NCBI GenBank assembly: GCA_036172665.1
Contig: JAYKNF010000034.1
Location: 186,001 to 250,000, forward strand
DNA length: 64,000 nucleotides
Direction: 5' to 3'
DNA from: Prosopocoilus inquinatus
Lineage: Eukaryota > Arthropoda > Insecta > Coleoptera > Lucanidae
Positions within the stretch are counted from its first letter, which is position 1, and each line of letters begins with the position of its first letter. The notes beneath the pieces were generated by a model, which was given only the letters and a program-made list of their open reading frames with translations, was not told where the DNA came from and did no database searches. Shown in pieces: positions 49,601 to 62,050 of the stretch. The translations under genes were made by a program, and so were the position numbers.

Positions 49601-52600
49601 ACTTATCTATCATGTTATTTGACGTTTCGATGGACTCCAGTAACTCTGATGTGAGATACGACATTTTCGGACGCAACAGAAGCTGGAAATAGTTTTAAAC
49701 AAAACAACACGCATTAGCGATGTTCCTGTGATGTATCTAATCGATCCTTACTCATCTATCATGTTACTTGACGTTTGGACGGACTCCAGTAACTCTGATG
49801 TGAGATACAAAGTTCTCGGACGCAGCAGAAACTGGAAATAGTTTTGAACGAAACAACACGTATTAGCGTTGTTCCTGTGATGTATCTAATCGATCCTTAC
49901 TCATCTATCATGTTATTTGACGTTTGGACGGACTCCAGTAACTCTGATGTGAGATACAAAGTTTTTGGACGCAGCAGGAGCTGGAAATAGTTTTAAACGA
50001 AACAACACGTATTAGCGTTGTTCCTGTGATGTATCTAATCGATCCTTACTTATCTATCATGTTATTTGACGTTTCGATGGACTCCATTAACTCTGATGTG
50101 AGAAACAAAATTCTCGTACGCAGCAGAAGCTGGAAATAATTTTGAACGAAACAACACGTATTAGCGTTGTTCCTGTGATGTATCTAAACGATCCTTAATT
50201 ATCTAACATGTTATTTGACGTTTGGATGGACTCCAGTAAGTCTGATGTGAGAAACAAAATTCTCGTACGCAGCAGAAGCTGGAAATAATTTTGAACGAAA
50301 CAACACGTATTAGCGTTGTTCCTGTGATGTATCTAATCGATCCTTACTCATCTATCATGTTATTTGACGTTTGGACGGACTCCAGTAACTCTGATGTGAG
50401 ATACAAAGTTTTTGGACGCAGCAGGAGCTGGAAATAGTTTTAAACGAAACAACACGTATTAGCGTTGTTCCTGTGATGTATCTAAACGATCCTTAATTAT
50501 CTAACATGTTATTTGACGTTTGGATGGACTCCAGTAAGTCTGATGTGAGATACAAAGTTTTTGGACGCAGCAGAAGCTGGAAATAGTTTTGAACGAAACA
50601 ACACGTATTAGCGTTGTTCCTGTGATGTATCTAATCGATCCTTACTCATCTATCATGTTATTTGACGTTTGGACGGACTCCAGTAACTCTGATGTGAGAA
50701 ACAAAATTCTCGTACGCAGCAGAAGCTGGAAATAATTTTGAACGAAACAACACGTATTAGCGTTGTTCCTGTGATGTATCTAATCGATCCTTACTCATCT
50801 ATCATGTTATTTGACGTTTGGATGGACTCCAGTAACTCTGATGTGAGATACAAAGTTTTTGGACGCAGCAGGAGCTGGAAATAGTTTTAAACGAAACAAC
50901 ACGTATTAGCGTTGTTCCTGTGCTGTATCTAATCGATCCTTACTTATCTATCATGTTATTTGACGTTTCGATGGACTCCATTAACTCTGATGTGAGATAC
51001 GACGTTTTCGGACGCAGCAGAAGCTGGAAATAGTTTTGAATGAAACAACACGTATTAGCGTTGTTCCTGTGATGTATCTAATCGATCCTTACTTAGCTAC
51101 TATGTTATTTGACGTTTCGATGGACTCCAGTAACTCTAATGTGAGATACGAAATTTTCGGACGCAGCAGCAGCTGGAAATAGTTTTAAACGAAACAACAT
51201 ATATTAGCGTTGTTCCTGTGATGTATCTAATCGATCCTTACTCATCTATCATGTTATTTTACGTTTGGATGGACTCCAGTAACTCTGATGTGAGATACAA
51301 AGTTTTTGGACGCAGCAGAAGCTGGAAATAGTTTTGAACGAGACAACACGTATTAGCGTTGTTCCTGTGATGTATCTAATCGATCCTTACTCATCTATCA
51401 TGTTATTTTACGTTTGGATGGACTCCAGTAACTCTGATGTGAGATACAAAGTTTTTGGACGCAGCAGAAGCTGGAAATAGTTTTGAACGAAACAACACGT
51501 ATTAGCGTTGTTCCTGTGATGTATCTAATCGATCCTTACTTAGCTACTATGTTATTTGACGTTTCGATGGACTCCAGTATCTCTAATGTGAGATACGAAA
51601 TTTTCGGACGCAGCAGCAGCTGGAAATAGTTTTAAACGAAACAACACATATTAGCGTTGTTCCTGTGATGTATCTAATCGATCCTTACTCATCTATCATG
51701 TTATTTTACGTTTGGACGGACTCCAGTAACTCTGATGTGAGATACGACGTTTTCGGACGCAGCAGAAGCTGGAAATAGTTTTAAACGAAACAACACGCAA
51801 TAGCGATGTTCCTGTGATGTATCTAATCGATCCTTACTCATCTATCATGTTATTTTACGTTTGGATGGACTCCAGTAACTCTGATGTGAGATACAAAGTT
51901 CTCGGGCGCAGCAGAAGCTGGAAATAGTTTTGAACGAGACAACACGTATTAGCGTTGTTCCTGTGATGTATCTAAACGATCCTTAATTATCTAACATGTT
52001 ATTTGACGTTTGGATGGACTCCAGTAAGTCTGATGTGAGATACAAAGTTTTTGGACGCAGCAAGAGCTGGAAATAGTTTTAAACGAAACAACACGTATTA
52101 GCGTATTTCCTGTGATGTATCTAAACGATCCTTAATTATCTAACATGTTATTTGACGTTTGGATGGACTCCAGTAAGTCTGATGTGAGATACAGTTTTTG
52201 GACGCAGCAGGAGCTGGAAATAGTTTTAAACGAAACAACACGTATTAGCGTTGTTCCTGTGCTGTATCTAATCGATCCTTACTCATCTAACATGTTATTT
52301 GACGTTTGGATGGACTCCAGTAAGTCTGATGTGAGATACAAAGTTTTTGGACGCAGCAGGAGCTGGAAATAGTTTTAAACGAAACAACACGTATTAGCGT
52401 TGTTCCTGTGATGTATCTAATCGATCCTTACTTAGCTACTATGTTATTTGACGTTTCGATGGACTCCAGTATCTCTAATGTGAGATACGAAATTTTCGGA
52501 CGCAGCAGCAGCTGGAAATAGTTTTAAACGAAACAACACGTATTAGCGTTGTTCCTGTGATGTATCTAATCGATCCTTACTCATCTATCATGTTATTTGG

Positions 52601-55600
52601 CGTTTCGATGGACTCCAGGAACTTTGATGTGAGATACGAAGTTCTCGGACGCAGCTGAAGCTGGAAATAGCTTTAAACGAAACAACACGCATTAGCGTTG
52701 TTGATGTGATGTATCTAATCGATCCTTACTCATCTATCATGTTATTTGGCGTTTCGATGGACTCCAGTAACTTTGATGTGAGATACGAAGTTCTCTGACG
52801 CAGCTGAAGCTAGAAATAGTTTTAAACGAAACAACACGCATTAGCGTTGTTCCTGTGATGTATCTAATCGATCCTTACTTATCTATCATGTTATTTGACG
52901 TTTCGATGGACTCCAGTAACTCTGATGTGAGATACAAAGTTTTCGGACGCAGCAGAAGCTGGAAATAGTTTTAAACGAAACAACACGCAATAGCGATGTT
53001 CCTGTGATGTATCTAATCGATCCTTACTCATCTATCATGTTATTTTACGTTTGGATGGACTCCAGTAACTCTGATATGAGATACAAAGTTTTTGGACGCA
53101 GCAGAAGCTGGAAATAGTTTTGAACGAAACAACACGTATTAGCGTTGTTCCTGTGATGTATCTAATCGATCCTTACTTAGCTACTATGTTATTTGACGTT
53201 TCGATGAACTCCAGTATCTCTAATGTGAGATACGAAATTTTCGGACGCAGCAGCAGCTGGAAATAGTTTTAAACGAAACAAAACATATTAGCGTTGTTCC
53301 TGTGACGTATCTAATCGATCCTTACTCATCTATCATGTTATTTGACGTTTGGACGGACTCCAGTAACTCTGATGTGAGATACAAAGTTCTCGGACGCAGC
53401 AGAAGCTGGAAATAGTTTTGAACGAGACAACACGTATTAGCGTTGTTCCTGTGATGTATCTAAACGATCCTTAATTATCTAACATGTTATTTGACGTTTG
53501 GATGGACTCCAGTAAGTCTGATGTGAGATACAAAGTTTTTGGACGCAGCAGGAGCTGGAAATAGTTTTAAACGAAACAACACGTATTAGCGTTGTTCCTG
53601 TACTGTATCTAATCGATCCTTACTTATCTATCATGTTATTTGACGTTTCGATGGACTCCAGTAACTCTGATGTGAGATACGACGTTTTCGGACGCAGCAG
53701 AAGCTTGAAATAGTTTTAAACGAAACAACACGTATTAGCGTTGTTCCTGTGATGTATCTAATCGATCCTTACTCATCTATCATGTTATTTGCCGTTTCGA
53801 TGGACTCCAGTAACTTTGATGTGAGATACGAAGTTCTCGGACGCAGCTGAAGCTAGAAATAGTTTTAAACGAAACAACACGTATTAGCGTTGTTCCTGTG
53901 ATGTATCTAATCGATCCTTATTCATGTATCATGTTATTTGACGTTTGGATGGACTCCAGTAACTCTGATGTGAAATACAAAGTTTTCGGACGCAGCAGAA
54001 GCTGGAAATAGTTTTGAACGAAACAACACGTATTAACGTTGTTCGTGTGATGTATCTAATCGATCCTTACTCATCTATCATGATATTTGGCGTTTCGATG
54101 GACTCCAGTAACTCTGATGTGAGATACAAAGTTTTTGGACGCAGCAGAAGCTGGAAATAGTTTTGAACGAAACAACACGTATTAGCGTTGTTCCTGTGAT
54201 GTATCTAATCGATCCTTACTTAGCTACTATGTTATTTGACGTTTCGATGGACTCCAGTATCTCTAATGTGAGATACGAAATTTTCGGACGCAGCAGCAGC
54301 TGGAAATAGTTTTAAACGAAACAACACGTATTAGCGTTGTTCCTGTGATGTATCTAATCGATCCTTTCTCATCTATCATGTTATTTGACGTTTGGATGGA
54401 CTCCAGTAACTCTGATGTGAGATACGAAGTTCTCGGACGCAGCAGAAGCTGGAAATAGTTTTAAACGAAACAACACGCATTAGCGTTGTTCCTGTGATGT
54501 ATCTAATCGATCCTTACTCATCTATCATGTTATTTGGCGTTTCGATGGACTCCAGGAACTTTGATGTGAGATACGAAGTTCTCGGACGCAGCTGAAGCTG
54601 GAAATAGCTTTAAACGAAACAACACGTATTAGCGTTGTTGATGTGATGTATCTAATCGATCCTTACTCATCTATCATGTTATTTGGCGTTTCGATGGACT
54701 CCAGTAACTTTGATGTGAGATACGAAGTTCTCGGACGCAGCTGAAGCTAGAAATAGTTTTAAACGAAACAACACGCATTAGCGTTGTTCCTGTGATGTAT
54801 CTAATCGATCCTTACTTATCTATCATGTTATTTGACGTTTCGATTTACTCCAGTAACTCTGATGTGAGATACAAAGTTTTCGGACGCAGCAGAAGCTGGA
54901 AATAGTTTTAAACGAAACAACACGCAATAGCGATGTTCCTGTGATGTATCTAATCGATCCTTACTCATCTATCATGTTATTTTACGTTTGGATGGACTCC
55001 AGTAACTCTGATGTGAGATACAAAGTTTTTGGACGCAGCAGAAGCTGGAAATAGTTTTGAACGAAACAACACGTATTAGCGTTGTTCCTGTGATGTATCT
55101 AATCGATCCTTACTTAGCTACTATGTTATTTGACGTTTCGATGGACTCCAGTATCTCTAATGTGAGATACGAAATTTTCGGACGCAGCAGCAGCTGGAAA
55201 TAGTTTTAAACGAAACAACACATATTAGCGTTGTTCCTGTGATGTATCTAATCGATCCTTACTCATCTATAATGTTATTTGACGTTTGGACGGACTCTAG
55301 TAACGCTGATGTGAGATACAAAGTTCTCGGACGCAGCAGAAGCTGGAAATAGTTTTGAACGAGACAACACGTATTAGCGTTGTTCCTGTGATGTATCTAA
55401 ACGATCCTTAATTATCTAACATGTTATTTGACGTTTGGATGGACTTCAGTAAGTCTGATGTGAGATACAAAGTTTTTGGACGCAGCAGGAGCTGGAAATA
55501 GTTTTAAACGAAACAACACGTATTAGCGTTGTTCCTGTGCTGTATCTAATCGATCCTTACTCATCTATCATGTTATTTGACGTCTCGATTGACTCCAGTA

Positions 55601-56380
55601 ACTTTGATGTGAGATACGAAGTTCTCGGACGCAGCTGAAGCTAGAAATAGTTTTAAACGAAACAACACGTATTAGCGTTGTTCCTGTGATGTATCTAATC
55701 GATCCTTACTCATCTATCATGTTATTTGATGTTTGGATGGACTCCAGTAACTCTGATGTGAGATACAAAGTTTTCGGTCGCAGCAGAAGCTGGAAATAGT
55801 TTTGAACGAAACAACACGTATTACCGTTGTTCGTGTGATGTATCTAATCGATCCTTACTCATCTATCATGTTATTTGGCGTTTCGATGGACTCCAGTAAC
55901 TTTGATGTGAGATACGAAGTTCTCGGACGCAGCTGAAGCTGGAAATAGTTTTAAACGAAACAACACGCATTAGCGTTGTTCCTGTGATGTATCTAATCGA
56001 TCCTTACTCATCTATCATGTTATTTGACGTTTCGATGGACTCCAGTAACTTTGATGTGAGATACGAAGTTCTCGGACGCAGCTGAAGCTAGAAATAGTTT
56101 TAAACGAAACAACACGTATTAGCGTTGTTCCTGTGATGTATCTAATCGATCCTTACTCATCTATCATGTTATTTGGCGTTTCGATGGACTCCAGTAACTT
56201 TGATGTGAGTTACGATGTTCTCGGACGCAGCTGAAGCTAGAAATAGTTTTAAACGAAACAACACGCATTAGCGTTGTTCCTGTGATGTATCTAATCGATC
56301 CTTACTTATATATCATGTTATTTGACGTTTGGATGGACTCCAGTAACTCTGATGTGAGATACGAAGTTCTCGGACGCAGC
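46681..56380 (+). repeat. 9.7-kb tandem macro-duplication, copy B
   Basis: Copy B follows copy A directly. The offset from A starts at 9549 bp, falls to 9251 after about 49,630 (two monomers missing in B), and returns to 9549 at 51,340 (two extra in B, about 50,900-51,200). It then falls to 9251 by 51,780, becomes 9252 after A's 1-bp deletion, and 9401 after an extra monomer near 53,560-53,700. It ends at 9699 after two more monomers near 55,900-56,200. Between these steps only scattered substitutions were noticed. The sequence is satellite throughout. Confidence 0.88.
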
Positions 56381-58322
56381 TGAAGCTAGAAATAGTTTTA
56401 AACGAAACAACACGTATTAGCGTTGTTCCTGTGATGTATCTAATCGATCCTTACTCATCTATCATGTTATTTGGCGTTTCGATGGACTCCAGTAACTTTG
56501 ATGTGAGTTACGATGGTCTCGGACGCAGCTGAAGCTAGAAATAGTTTTAAACGAAACAACACGCATTAGCGTTGTTCCTGTGATGTATCTAATCGATCCT
56601 TATTTATATATCATGTTATTTGACGTTTGGATGGACTCCAGTAACCCTGATGTGAGATACGAAGTTCTCGGACGCAGCAGAAGCTGGAAATAGTTTTAAT
56701 CGAAACAACACGCATTAGCGTTGTTCCTGTGATGTATCTAATCGATCCTTACTCATCTATCATGTTATTTGACGTTTGGATGGACTCCAGTAACTCTGAT
56801 GTGAGATACAAAGTTTTCGGACGCAGCAGAAGCTGGAAATAGTTTTGAACGAAACAACACGTATTAACGTTGTTCCTGTGATGTATCTAAGCGATCCTTA
56901 CTTATCTACTATGTTATTTGACGTTTCGATGGACTCCAGTATCTTTGATGTGAGATACGAAGTTCTCGGACGCAGCTGAAGCTAGAAATAGTTTTAAACG
57001 AAACAACACGTATTAGCGTTGTTCCTGTGATGTATCTAATCGATCCTTACTCATCTATCATGTTATTTGGCGTTTCGATGGACTCCAGTAACTTTGATGT
57101 GAGTTACGATGTTCTCGGACGCAGCTGAAGCTAGAAATAGTTTTAAACGAAACAATACGCATTAGCGTTGTTCCTGTAATGTATCTAATCGATCCTTACT
57201 TATATATCATGTTATTTGACGTTTGGATGGACTCCAGTAACCCTGATGTGAGATACGAAGTTCTCGGACGCAGCAGAAGCTGGAAATAGTTTTAAACGAA
57301 ACAACACGTATTAGCGTTGTTCCTGTGATGTATCTAATCGATCCTTACTTATCTATCATGTTATTTGACGTTTGGATGGACTCCAGTAACTCTGATGTGA
57401 GATACGAAGTTCTCGGACGCAGCAGAAGCTGGAAATAGTTTTAAACGAAACAACACGCATTAGCGTTGTTCCTGTGATGTATCTAATCGATCCTTACTCA
57501 TCTATCATGTTATTTGTCGTTTCGATGGACTCTAGTAATACTGATGTGAGATACGAAGTTTTTGGACGCAGCAGGAGCTGGAAATAGTTTTGAACGAAAC
57601 AACACGTATTAGCGTTGTTCCTGTGCTGTATCTAATCGATCATTACTTATCTATCATGTTATTTGACGTTTCGATGGACTCCAGTAACTCTGATGTGAGA
57701 TACGACGTTTTCGGACGCAGCAGAAGCTGGAAATAGTTTTAAACAAAACAACACGCATTAGCGATGTTCCTGTGATGTATCTAATCGATCCTTACTCATC
57801 TATCATGTTATTTGACGTTTGGACGGACTCCAGTAACTCTGATGTGAGATACAAAGTTCTCGGACGCAGCAGAAACTGGAAATAGTTTTGAACGAAACAA
57901 CACGCATTAGCGTTGTTCCTGTGATGTATCTAATCGATCCTTACTCATCTATCATGTTATTTGTCGTTTCGATGGACTCTAGTAATACTGATGTGAGATA
58001 CGAAGTTTTTGGACGCAGCAGGAGCTGGAAATAGTTTTGAACGAAACAACACGTATTAGCGTTGTTCCTGTGCTGTATCTAATCGATCCTTAGTCATCTA
58101 TCATGTTATTTGACGTTTGGATGGACTCCAGTAAGTCTGATGTGAGATACGAAATTTTCGGACGCAGCGGAAGCTGGAAATAGTTTTAAACGAAACAACA
58201 CGCATTAGCGTTGTTCCTGTGATGTATCTAATCGATCCTTAGTCATCTATCATGTTATTTGACGTTTGGATGGACTCCAGTAAGTCTGATGTGAGATACG
58301 AAATTTTCGGACGCAGCGGAAG

Positions 58323-59812
58323 CTGGAAATAGTTTTAAACGAAACAACACGCATTAGCGTTGTTCCTGTGATGTATCTAAACGATCCTTACTTATCTAAG
58401 ATGTTATTTGACGTTTGGATGGACTCCAGTAAGTCTGATGTGAGATACAAAGTTTTTGGACGCAGCAGGAGCTGGAAATAGTTTTAAACGAAACAACACG
58501 TATTAGCGTTGTTCCTGTGCTGTATCTAATCGATCCTTACTTATCTATCATGTTATTTGACGTTTCGATGGACTCCAGTAACTCTGATGTGAGATACGAC
58601 GTTTTCGGACGCAGCAGAAGCTGGAAATAGTTTTAAACAAAACAACACGCATTAGCGATGTTCCTGTGATGTATCTAATCGATCCTTACTCATCTATCAT
58701 GTTATTTTACGTTTGAATGGACTCCAGTAACTCTGATGTGAGATACAAAGTTTTTGGACGCAGCAGAAGCTGGAGGTAGTTTTGAACGAAACAACACGTA
58801 TTAGCGTTGTTCCTGTGATGCATCTAATCGATCCTTACTTAGCTACTATGTTATTTGACGTTTCGATGGACTGCAGTAACTCTAATGTGAGATACGAAAT
58901 TTTCGGACGCAGCAGCAGCTGGAAATAGTTTTAAACGAAACAACACATATTAGCGTTGTTCCTGTGATGTATCTAATCGATCCTTACTCATCTATCATGT
59001 TATTTGACGTTTGGACGGACTCCAGTAACTCTGATGTGAGATACAAAGTTCTCGGACGCAGCAGAAACTGGAAATAGTTTTGAACGAAACAACACGTATT
59101 AGCGTTGTTCCTGTGATGTATCTAAACGATCCTTACTTATCTAACATGTTATTTGACGTTTGGATGGACTCCAGTAAGTCTGATGTGAGATACAAAGTTT
59201 TTGGACGCAGCAGGAGCTGGAAATAGTTTTAAACGAAACAACACGTATTAGCGTTGTTCCTGTGCTGTATCTAATCGATCCTTACTTATCTATCATGTTA
59301 TTTGACGTTTCGATGGACTCCAGTAACTCTGATGTGAGATACGACGTTCTCGGACGCAGCAGAAGCTGGAAATAGTTTTAAACGAAACAACACGCATTAG
59401 CGATGTTCCTGTGATGTATCTAATCGATCCTTACTCATCTATCATGTTATTTTACGTTTTGATGCACTCCAGTAACACTGATGTGAGATACAAAGTTTTT
59501 GGACGCAGCAGAAGCTGGAAATAGTTTTGAACGAAGCAACACGTATTAGCGTTGTTCCTGTGATGTATCTAATCGATCCTTACTTAGCTACTATGTTATT
59601 TGACGTTTCGATGGACTCCAGTAACTCTAATGTGAGATACGAAATTATCGGACGCAGCAGCAGCTGTAAATAGTTTTAAAGGAAACAACACATATTAGCG
59701 TTGTTCCTGTGATGTATCTAATCGATCCTTACTCATCTATCATGTTATTTGACGTTTGGACGGACTCCAGTAACTCTGATGTGAGAAACAAAGTTTTCGG
59801 ACGCAGCAGAAG
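58323..59812 (+). repeat. Tandem pair of the five-monomer cassette
   Basis: Two 745-bp copies lie back to back (58,323-59,067 and 59,068-59,812), each with the CTAAACG, CTGTGCTG, GCGATG, TAGCTACTATG and ACATATT order. Small differences separate them, for example TTATCTAAGATG in the first, and ATGCACTCC and AACACTGATG in the second. This is the only place where the cassette is seen directly repeated, so it is a small incipient pentamer HOR. Confidence 0.78.
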
Positions 59813-62050
59813 CTGGAAATAGTTTTGAACGAAACAACACGTATTAGCGTTGTTCCTGTGATGTATCTAATCGATCCTTACTCATCTATCATAGCTACTA
59901 TGTTATTTGACGTTTCGATGGACTCCAGTAACTCTAATGTGAGATACGAAATTTTCGGACGCAGCAGCAGCTGGAAATAGTTTTAAACGAAACAACACAT
60001 ATTAGCGTTGTTCCTGTGATGTATCTAATCGATCCTTACTTATCTAACATGTTATTTGACGTTTGGATGGACTCCAGTAACTCTGATGTGAGATACGACG
60101 TTTTCGGACGCAGCAGAAGCTGGAAATAGTTTTAAACGAAACAACACGTATTAGCGTTGTTCCTGTGATGTATCTAATCGATCCTTTCCCATCTATCATG
60201 TTATTTGAAGTTTGGATGGACTCCAGTAACTCTGATGTGAGAAACGAAGTTCTCGGACGCAGCAGAAGCTGGAAATAGTTTTAAACGAAACAACACGCAT
60301 TAGCGTTATTCCTGTGATGTATCTAATCGATCCTTACTCATCTAACATGTTATTTGAAGTTTGGATGGACTCCAGTAAGTCTGATGTGAGATACAAAGTT
60401 TTTGGACGCAGCAGGAGCTGGAAATAGTTTTAGATGAAACAACACGTATTAGCGTTGTTCCTGTGCTGTATCTAATCGATACTTACTTATCTATCATGTT
60501 ATTTGACGTTTCGATATACTCCAGTAACTCTGATGTGAGATACGACGTTTTCGGACGCAGCAGAAGCTGGAAATAGTTTTAAACGAAACAACACGTATTA
60601 GCGTTGTTCCTGTGATGTATCTAATCGATCCTTTCCCATCTATCATGTTATTTGAAGTTTGGATGCACTCCAGTAACTCTGATGTGAGAAACGAAGTTCT
60701 CGGACGCAGCAGAAGCTGGAAATAGTTTTAAACGAAACAACACGCATTAGCGTTATTCCTGTGATGTATCTAATCGATCCTTACTCATCTATCATGTTAT
60801 TTGGCGTTTCGATGGACTCCAGTAACTCTGATGTGAGATACGAAGTTCTCGGACGCAGCAGAAGCTGGAAATAGTTTTGAACGAAACAACACGTATTAGC
60901 GTTGTTCCTGTGATGTATCTAATCGATCCTTACTTAGCTACTATGTTATTTGAAGTTTCGATGGACTCCAGTAACTCTAATGTGAGATACGAAATTTTCG
61001 GACGCAGCAGCAGCTGTAAATAGTTTTAAAGGAAACAACACATATTAGCGTTGTTCCTGTGATGTATCTAATCGATCCTTACTCATCTATCATGTTATTT
61101 GACGTTTGGACGGACTCCAGTAACTCTGATGTGAGAAACAAAGTTTTCGGAAGCAGCAGAAGCTGGAAATAGTTTTGAACGAAACAACACGTATTAGCGT
61201 TGTTCCTGTGATGTATCTAATCGATCCTTACTCATCTATCATAGCTACTATGTTATTTGACGTTTCGATGGACTCCAGTAACTCTAATGTGAGATACGAA
61301 ATTTTCGGACGCAGCAGCAGCTGGAAATAGTTTTAAACGAAACAACACATATTAGCGTTGTTCCTGTGATGTATCTAATCGATCCTTACTCATCTATCAT
61401 GTTATTTGACGTTTGGACGGACTCCAGTAACTCTGATGTGAGAAACAAAGTTCTCGGACGCAGCAGAAGCTGGAAATAGTTTTGAACGAAACAACACGTA
61501 TTAGCGTTGTTCCTGTGATGTATCTAATCGATCCTTACTTATCTATCATGTTATTTGACGTTTGGACGGACTCCAGTAATTCTGATGTGAGATACAAAGT
61601 TCTCGGACGCAGCAGAAGCTGGAAATAGTTTTGAACGAAACAACAGGTATTAGCGTTGTTCCTGTGATGTATCTAAACGATCCTTACTTATCTAACATGT
61701 TATTTGACGTTTGGATGGACTCCAGTATGTCTGATGTGAGATACAAAGTTTTTGGACGCAGCAGGAGCTGGAAATAGTTTTAGACGAAACAACACGTATT
61801 AGCGTTGTTCCTGTGCTGTATCTAATCGATCCTTACTTATCTATCATGTTATTTGACGTTTCGATGGACTCCAGTAACTCTGATGTGAGATACGACGTTT
61901 TCGGACGCAGCAGAAGCTGGAAATAGTTTTAAACGAAACAACACGTATTAGCGTTGTTCCTGTGATGTATCTAATCGATCCTTTCCCATCTATCATGTTA
62001 TTTGAAGTTTGGATGGACTCCAGTAACTCTGATGTGAGATACGAAGTTCT
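59540..62050 (+). repeat. Nine-monomer (1350-bp) tandem duplication
   Basis: The order starting at the TAGCTACTATG monomer before CAGCTGTAAATAG (59,661) repeats from 61,011. It includes TTTTAAAGGAAAC, the 158-bp monomers at 59,813 and 61,163, and the ATCCTTTCCC monomers at 60,628 and 61,978. The offset is 1350 bp = 9 x 149 + 9, the extra 9 coming from the 158-bp monomer. Within the second copy some monomers are rearranged (near 61,480-61,780), so homology is interrupted. Confidence 0.72.
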
